Source: CAZLLE01 sp964560425 (GTDB taxonomy: Bacteria; Campylobacterota; Campylobacteria; Campylobacterales; QNZT01). Taken from it: a stretch of 64,000 nucleotides of DNA. The stretch is from contig CAZLLE010000017.1 of NCBI GenBank assembly GCA_964560425.1, forward strand, positions 1 through 64,000, written 5' to 3'. Of the stretch, positions 58,806-64,000 are shown piece by piece. The translations under genes and the position numbers were made by a program. Below the pieces are notes generated by a model, which ran no database searches, was not told the DNA's origin, and saw only the letters and a program-made list of their open reading frames with translations. Position 1 is the first letter of the stretch, and each line of letters starts with the position of its first letter.

Positions 58806-60659
58806 ATGAAAAAAGCGTTTTATAATGATTTAAAGAAAATTTATAACATTACAGAGGAAAACCAGAAAAAATTAAATAATTTTTATAATATTCTAGGAGA
58901 AAATCCTAATATAGAGGATCAAAATTTTATAGATAATTTTTTGGGAAAAATAGGATTAGAAGTTAATAATGAAAATAGAATGGCTACTATTTCAAGAGTA
59001 GTATCTTTGAGAGATGATGCACTCATACAAGTACTAAAAAAAGCAAATTTTAGTGAAAATGAAATAATAGAAAAAAAAGAGGAGGCTTATCTATGGGTAG
59101 CTTCTCATCATCTAAAAATTCATCAATCACTCATAAATGAGATAGAGAAACAAGAGTTACTAACACCATTTTATCGCTCCGTTTTTAGAGGAGTTCATGC
59201 AGTAGGTATTACATTTAGTTCATGGCAATCTAGCTGGACAGCTCAAATCATAGATGGAACAAATAGGGAGCTATATAGACTATTTAATGGTGATGAAGAG
59301 AAAATATTTGAGATGTTACATGAAAAAGAGCTATTTGATAAGGGACATGATGGAAACAAAGGGGATAGATCTTACTCTGTATTAGTTAAACAAGAGGATG
59401 GATCTTTTAAATCTATCCCTTATGCCGAAGCTTTTGCTTCAGAAGTTACAACTTCACTTTTAGCACTTGCCGATTTTAAACACTCTCTTATACCACTTGA
59501 AGACAATCTATTTAATCAAAAAGAGGAGTATCTAAACTACATACAATCAATAATAGAAGCCCTAGCAGAGAAAGATAATAATAAATTAATTCCAAAATGG
59601 GCAGATGTAGATAGAAAATGGATGAAAATCACTACACCTATACAGATTGGACATCCATTAGAGTATTATGAAGATCACTATAAAAAAGCAGTAGCCTTAG
59701 AGTGGGACATGAGAATAGTAAATCCAGATAATAGTGCAGGTAATATCAAAGAAGAGATCAAATCTATGTATAAAGAGATATCAAATACTATAGAGAATTC
59801 TCAACAAACTTATGAAAACTCACTACCAAATATAGAAAAAGTACAACTCTATCTTGGTCGCCCCGCCCTCTACTATGGAGCTGAATTTTGTGGACTCTTC
59901 TCTGCTCAAGTTGTACCAAACGATGAACTAATCACTAAAGAAGAAGGCAAAAAAATATTTGCATTTGCTGATAATGTACTAGAATCTATCAAAGCAAAAC
60001 CTTTCATGAAGATTCAAAATGAGATATATCCAAAAGAGTTTTTAGATCAAGGAAGAGAGTTAATATTTAGAGATGAAAAAACTTGGCACCAAATATATAA
60101 TATTACAACCATAGGACATGAATATGGGCATATTTTATGGCTAGATCATGACACAGAATCAATAATGAACAAAACAGGAAATTTTAAGAATATAGAGGAG
60201 TTCAAAGCCACGGCAGGGGGATTGGTAGCATTCTTTCTAAATGAAAAAGAGTCTTTAAAATATCATGTCCTAAACGACACAATCAAAAGAGCAATTGGAT
60301 TAATAGGCTGGATGGAGACAGGAGAGGTTGAACCATACTATTGTGAAGCACTTATTCATCTCTCTATTCTATTTGAAGCAGAGGTATTAAATTTTACAAA
60401 CCAATTAGAGATAGATATGAGTGAAGATAAATATAACAGAATCAAAGCTCTATATATAAAAAGATATAAAGAGTTGGCTACACACTATATAAACAAAAAA
60501 GATGCCACACAATTTTTAGAAAAATTTGCATCAAAGAGTGGAAAATATTTCCTACCAGTTGATGATAGAGTCAAATATTTTGTAAATTACTATTGGAATT
60601 TACATCAAGATATTGGTCAAGTAGTAGATGATAGTAATGAAAAAGATAAGTGGATATAG
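58806..60659 (+). CDS. ciaB: CiaB-family protein with HExxH motif
   Basis: 617 aa from ATG 58806; TTG two codons earlier overlaps the ribosome binding site. It matches the Campylobacter invasion antigen B family in length and in central segments (FRSVFRGVHAVGITFSSWQ, TAQIIDGTNREL). In this free-living organism a host-invasion role is unlikely. HEYGH at residues 438-442, with acidic residues downstream (EEFKATAGG), is a full zinc-metallopeptidase motif in an otherwise helical protein of M3-like build. No signal peptide. Substrate unknown. Confidence 0.75.
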   Translation: MKKAFYNDLKKIYNITEENQKKLNNFYNILGENPNIEDQNFIDNFLGKIGLEVNNENRMATISRVVSLRDDALIQVLKKANFSENEIIEKKEEAYLWVASHHLKIHQSLINEIEKQELLTPFYRSVFRGVHAVGITFSSWQSSWTAQIIDGTNRELYRLFNGDEEKIFEMLHEKELFDKGHDGNKGDRSYSVLVKQEDGSFKSIPYAEAFASEVTTSLLALADFKHSLIPLEDNLFNQKEEYLNYIQSIIEALAEKDNNKLIPKWADVDRKWMKITTPIQIGHPLEYYEDHYKKAVALEWDMRIVNPDNSAGNIKEEIKSMYKEISNTIENSQQTYENSLPNIEKVQLYLGRPALYYGAEFCGLFSAQVVPNDELITKEEGKKIFAFADNVLESIKAKPFMKIQNEIYPKEFLDQGRELIFRDEKTWHQIYNITTIGHEYGHILWLDHDTESIMNKTGNFKNIEEFKATAGGLVAFFLNEKESLKYHVLNDTIKRAIGLIGWMETGEVEPYYCEALIHLSILFEAEVLNFTNQLEIDMSEDKYNRIKALYIKRYKELATHYINKKDATQFLEKFASKSGKYFLPVDDRVKYFVNYYWNLHQDIGQVVDDSNEKDKWI

Positions 60660-60691
60660 AGGCTAAACACCTCATATCAGATTTCTTTGGC

Positions 60692-60697
60692 TATAAT
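60692..60697 (+). promoter_or_regulatory. -10 promoter of pflA-like gene, probably leaderless
   Basis: TATAAT in a TTTGGC context ends 7 bases before the ATG at 60705. A TTG start at 60687 would lie inside this promoter and is rejected. Confidence 0.6.
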
Positions 60698-60704
60698 TTA
60701 TTTT

Positions 60705-63071
60705 ATGAAGAAATTACTATTTTTAATAATACTGCCATTACATTTAATTAGTGCAACTTTAATCATTAATACAGCTAGAGATGATGATAAAACGATCTCT
60801 ATCTTACATTTAATAGATAATGAAAAGATATCTTGTGAAGAGGTATTGGATGAAGATTTTCAAGATAAAATTATTTGTCATCTTAGCAAACCAGTGAAAA
60901 ATTCAAAACCGATAGAAAATCGTTTTTTTAAACTTCACTACTATAAAAATAATGTAGTAATTACACCAAAATTCAAAATGAACTTATATGCCCTTCAAGG
61001 TGATTTGATTGAGAATAATGAGATTGTACAATATAGTGAAAAGAAGAAGAGATTACATTGGGTTGTTATTGGGTATGAAAAAGAGCCTATTAGTTTTCAT
61101 AAAAGCAGTGAAGATGGGCTAAATTTCGCAATAGATTTTCAAAAAAAAGATTTTCCTTTTATTGAGGAGTTAGATCTAAATGGCAACCCTGCCAAAAATA
61201 TTTCACATGCTGAAATAATGAGTCGTCTAAAACAATTTTATAAAGAGAAAAAATTTGACATGGCTCTTAATGAGTGTGATAGAATTTTTAAAAATGAAAA
61301 CTCTACATTTTTTAATGAAGCACTACTCTATAAAATGCGTATTTTTTATGATCAGTTATCAGGGGAGAGAGGTATGGAAAAAATAGATCCTTATGAGCTG
61401 ATTGATATGGCAAATGAGTGGATCAGTACCAACCCATCTAATATACACATTCCAGAAGTTTTACTATTTTTGAGCAAAAGCTATTTGAGCTTGGGGCAAA
61501 ATCTAAAAGCACAAAAATATCTTGATCTACTTACAGAAGTATATCCAGATAACAGATTTACACATTTAGCACAAATTATCCATGCTGATAAATTGAGTAA
61601 CTCTGGACAACAAAAGATGGCAATCAAAATATACAAAAAAGTTCTATATTCCACAAAAGATAGATATGTAGCAGCAATAGCAGCATTGAGACTTAGTCGT
61701 ACTTATCTTACAAGTTCTGATGTAAATGAGGCAAAAAGATTTTTTGATAAAGTTATGGGTGGAAATAGAGACTTTATCAAAAACAATCTCAAAAATTCAT
61801 TTAGATTTGCCAAGAAATTTGCGGACAATAATGAAACACAACTAGCTATAGATATCGGAAATATTATCAAAAAAACACCAAACGATGGCTCTTTAGATGA
61901 AGATGAGTTCAGTAAAGAGATGGCAGTTTGGCAAGAGAAGATTGGAAATAAAGAGAAAGCTTTAGAACTATATTATCAATACTTAGATAAATACCATGCA
62001 GGCTCTTATAATGCATTTGTTCAAACTCGTATTGATAGACTTTTAATTGATTCCAATGAATCAAACAACACAAAAAGATTAGCTCAACTAGACAATATAA
62101 TGGCAAAATATAAGGGGCAACATATATACAAAAAAGCTCTTTTACAAAAAGCTCAAATCCTACTAGAGGAGAAAAGATATCAAGATATTTTAGATATAGG
62201 AGATATTTTAAAAAAATATGGGGGAGATATCTTGCTAAAGGAGGTTGCTTCCATCGTTGCAAAAAAGTCTCTAAAAAATGGAGACTGTGCCAAAAGCATG
62301 AGTATGTTGGATGATTATAATATCAGTATGGAAAGTATGAATCAAGAGCAAATTTTTGATTGTCTAATGCGTATCAACAACTATCCAAAAGCACTAAAAT
62401 TGGCAAATAAGTTTGCAAAAAGTGAAAATTTAGAAGAGACTCTAAGGTGGAGTTATGAGATAGTAAAACTTTTTTCAAAAATGGGTAAATATGAAGATCT
62501 TATTCTACTAAGTAAAGATGTTGAAAAGATGGCAAATATCATGAAATTAAGTTCCTTATCAGATGATCGTACCTATGATGATGTAATTTATGATCGTATT
62601 TTCGCATTTTTTAATGTTGATGCTCCATTTGATCTAATTTTGGACGATGTAGTAACAATAGAGAAAAAATTTCCAAACAATCCAAAAAATCTGGATGTTT
62701 ATGATCGAATTCTTAGAGAAGCAAAAAAGAGAAAAGATGATCTAATAGTAATCAATTATGCAAAAAAGATAATTGATCTACAAAAAAAATATAAACTAGA
62801 TCTCTTTACACCAAAGGTTGAATTAGATTATATTGAAGGATTAAAGAGGCTAGGTAAATTTCGTGAAGCTCTGAAATTAGATCTTGATCTACTTTATAAA
62901 AAAATGAGTGATAAACAGAAGGCTCATGTACTCTATTTAGCAGGAGAATTAAGCCAAAGAATCAATAAAATAGAGGAGTCCAAAAGCTTTTTTCTTAAAT
63001 GTGGAGAGATTATTGAGGATAGTGCATGGCGAAAACTATGCGTAGAAAATTTAAAATTACTAGAGGAATAA
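60705..63071 (+). CDS. pflA: PflA-like flagellar TPR protein
   Basis: 788 aa from ATG 60705, the same length as Campylobacter PflA. Signal peptide (residues 1-17, ISA-TL), a beta-sandwich N-terminal domain (about 20-165) and then a long array of TPR-type helix pairs to the C-terminus (for example SKSYLSLGQNLKAQKYLDLL, AALRLSRTYLTSSDVNEAKR, AGELSQRINKIEESKSFFLK). PflA forms the periplasmic spokes that hold stator units in the wide Campylobacterota flagellar motor. The call rests on architecture; other TPR envelope proteins are possible. The next gene follows after 2 bases. Confidence 0.7.
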   Translation: MKKLLFLIILPLHLISATLIINTARDDDKTISILHLIDNEKISCEEVLDEDFQDKIICHLSKPVKNSKPIENRFFKLHYYKNNVVITPKFKMNLYALQGDLIENNEIVQYSEKKKRLHWVVIGYEKEPISFHKSSEDGLNFAIDFQKKDFPFIEELDLNGNPAKNISHAEIMSRLKQFYKEKKFDMALNECDRIFKNENSTFFNEALLYKMRIFYDQLSGERGMEKIDPYELIDMANEWISTNPSNIHIPEVLLFLSKSYLSLGQNLKAQKYLDLLTEVYPDNRFTHLAQIIHADKLSNSGQQKMAIKIYKKVLYSTKDRYVAAIAALRLSRTYLTSSDVNEAKRFFDKVMGGNRDFIKNNLKNSFRFAKKFADNNETQLAIDIGNIIKKTPNDGSLDEDEFSKEMAVWQEKIGNKEKALELYYQYLDKYHAGSYNAFVQTRIDRLLIDSNESNNTKRLAQLDNIMAKYKGQHIYKKALLQKAQILLEEKRYQDILDIGDILKKYGGDILLKEVASIVAKKSLKNGDCAKSMSMLDDYNISMESMNQEQIFDCLMRINNYPKALKLANKFAKSENLEETLRWSYEIVKLFSKMGKYEDLILLSKDVEKMANIMKLSSLSDDRTYDDVIYDRIFAFFNVDAPFDLILDDVVTIEKKFPNNPKNLDVYDRILREAKKRKDDLIVINYAKKIIDLQKKYKLDLFTPKVELDYIEGLKRLGKFREALKLDLDLLYKKMSDKQKAHVLYLAGELSQRINKIEESKSFFLKCGEIIEDSAWRKLCVENLKLLEE

Positions 63072-63073
63072 AA

Positions 63074-63580
63074 ATGAAAAAATTAATATTAATAGCATTT
63101 CTTATAATAGGAACTGTTCAAGCAAATGCATTTGCTGAAATTGGTGCAGGATATGCCAAAGGTAATAATGATGGTAAGTTAGTTACTGCTTTTGGTTCAT
63201 TAGCTCTTATTGGTGATATAGATTTGAGATTTGAGTACACAAAAAACATTTCAGAACATCCAGAGTTTACAAAAGAGGATATTAGTAGATATGGTGTTTT
63301 TGCCGTATATACACTCTATTTGGTACCTCATATATCTATAACACCAAAAATAGGAATGACAAAAACTGATAGTGACTTTAAAGTGAAAGAGGTTCTTGAA
63401 AATGTAACTGATTCTAGCACAGAATTTACTTATGGTGTCGAATTAAACTATGATTTAAGTAGAAGTGCCACAATTTTCATAGGTTATACAGACTATGGAA
63501 AAGAGCAAGACATTAAAAATATAGATACTTCTAAGCTAGATAATTCAAATTATGTCATAGGTTTAAAATTGCATTTTTAG
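63074..63580 (+). CDS. Small outer-membrane beta-barrel protein
   Basis: 168 aa from ATG 63074 (AGAGGA site just before, inside the end of the previous gene). Signal peptide ending VQANA, then eight likely strands (FAEIGAGYAKG, DLRFEYTKNI, YGVFAVYTLYLVP, FTYGVELNYDLS, TIFIGYTDYG, YVIGLKLHF) and a C-terminal Phe. OmpX/OmpW-like fold. Co-transcribed with the PflA-like gene; link to the motor unknown. Confidence 0.72.
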   Translation: MKKLILIAFLIIGTVQANAFAEIGAGYAKGNNDGKLVTAFGSLALIGDIDLRFEYTKNISEHPEFTKEDISRYGVFAVYTLYLVPHISITPKIGMTKTDSDFKVKEVLENVTDSSTEFTYGVELNYDLSRSATIFIGYTDYGKEQDIKNIDTSKLDNSNYVIGLKLHF

Positions 63581-63668
63581 ATATTAAATTAATTACTATT
63601 CTTTGTTTTATATTATATTTTCATTATAATCACAGATTTTAAATTCTAATTATAAAAGAAGGTATTTT

Positions 63669-64000
63669 ATGAATAAAAATTTCCAGGAATTATTACGCAG
63701 TAGAAAAGAGATTTCAGTAAGATATGATTATGATACAGCAGCAATTTGGTGTTATTTTAATCCAAATACACGCCCATGCTATACAATGAGTATGCTTAAA
63801 GAAATTTATGAGCTACAGCTATCTATCATTGAATATTTTAAAAATAATGATATGAAACCACAAATTCCTATTCGTTATTATATTCTAGCATCACAAACAT
63901 CGGAGATATATAATTATGGAGGAGATTTAAATCTATTTTACAAGCTAATACTTGAACAAGATCGTGACACATTATATGAATATGGAAAAATTGCTACAGA
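63669..64000 (+). CDS. RpfF-like crotonase, probable DSF synthase (partial, 3' end outside window)
   Basis: 110 codons visible. AGAAGG site before the ATG. The segment PIRYYILASQTSEIYNYGGD followed by LNLFYKLILEQDR and LYEYGKI lines up with the RpfF region that precedes the oxyanion hole (LASDSDVFNLGGDLALF in Xanthomonas RpfF). RpfF enzymes make diffusible signal factor fatty acids from acyl-ACP. The two catalytic Glu residues lie beyond the window, so activity cannot be judged; a plain enoyl-CoA hydratase is less likely given the YNYGGDLNLF match. Confidence 0.7.
   Translation, partial: MNKNFQELLRSRKEISVRYDYDTAAIWCYFNPNTRPCYTMSMLKEIYELQLSIIEYFKNNDMKPQIPIRYYILASQTSEIYNYGGDLNLFYKLILEQDRDTLYEYGKIAT

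Overview
The window is AT-rich chromosomal DNA of a free-living, sulfur-oxidising member of the Campylobacterota (epsilonproteobacteria). The evidence is the protein types and the gene neighbourhoods: rsmG-ribA next to hemB, argF-hemN, gpmI/mraY-murD, pyrF-nusB-ribH, a dimeric dUTPase, a CiaB-family protein, a PflA-like flagellar TPR protein and carboxynorspermidine decarboxylase are all typical of that phylum. soxCD at the left edge points to a sulfur oxidiser. The genus cannot be fixed from sequence alone.

Layout. 1-3.8 kb: soxCD (soxD cut by the window edge), a 717-base regulatory gap with two dyads, and a secreted two-domain haem protein. 3.9-9.9 kb: a tightly packed run of a chemoreceptor, a periplasmic binding protein, an FnlA/CapE-like sugar-nucleotide enzyme with an altered active-site motif, a UvrD-like helicase and an unknown protein. 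9.9-24 kb: housekeeping genes (rhodanese, HtpX, RsmG, RibA, HemB, a half-gene permease pair, TrmO, a DUF134 regulator, ArgF, HemN, an Fe-S oxidoreductase, GpmI, MraY, MurD, tRNA-Phe). 24-33 kb: lipoproteins, a vitamin B12 uptake set (TonB receptor, BtuF, BtuD; a candidate BtuC lies alone about 20 kb away), a TAXI-type receptor and NspC.

33.1-35.8 kb is the clearest accessory region. tRNA-Glu(CTC) is followed about 2.6 kb later by a second, near-perfect copy of its 3' end. Between the two lie a decayed RAYT-type transposase between inverted repeats, a lipoprotein gene, a shrunken hsdM remnant coupled to an intact fic gene, and a DinJ/RelE-type toxin-antitoxin pair. It looks like a degraded integrated element that has lost its integrase.

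36-50 kb: SpeE, CoaE, YaaA, a four-repeat SKICH-like secreted protein, AqpZ, a CetB-like PAS protein, SurE, a TcdA-like protein, two small lipoproteins, a DUF2238 gene divergent from a 54-aa putative DNA-binding protein with a symmetric operator-like repeat over both promoters, ion transporters, a B12-binding radical SAM protein and the orphan FecCD permease. 51-64 kb: a repetitive histidine-rich lipoprotein, tRNA-Ser(GCT), pyrF-nusB-ribH, a CitE-like lyase, dUTPase, a lytic transglycosylase, a small cytochrome c, a PilZ-type protein, CiaB, the PflA-like protein, a small outer-membrane protein and, cut by the right edge, a probable RpfF-type (DSF synthase) crotonase. Three genes (surE, the 74-aa gene at 55.7 kb, pflA) have an extended -10 box so close to the ATG that leaderless mRNAs are expected.
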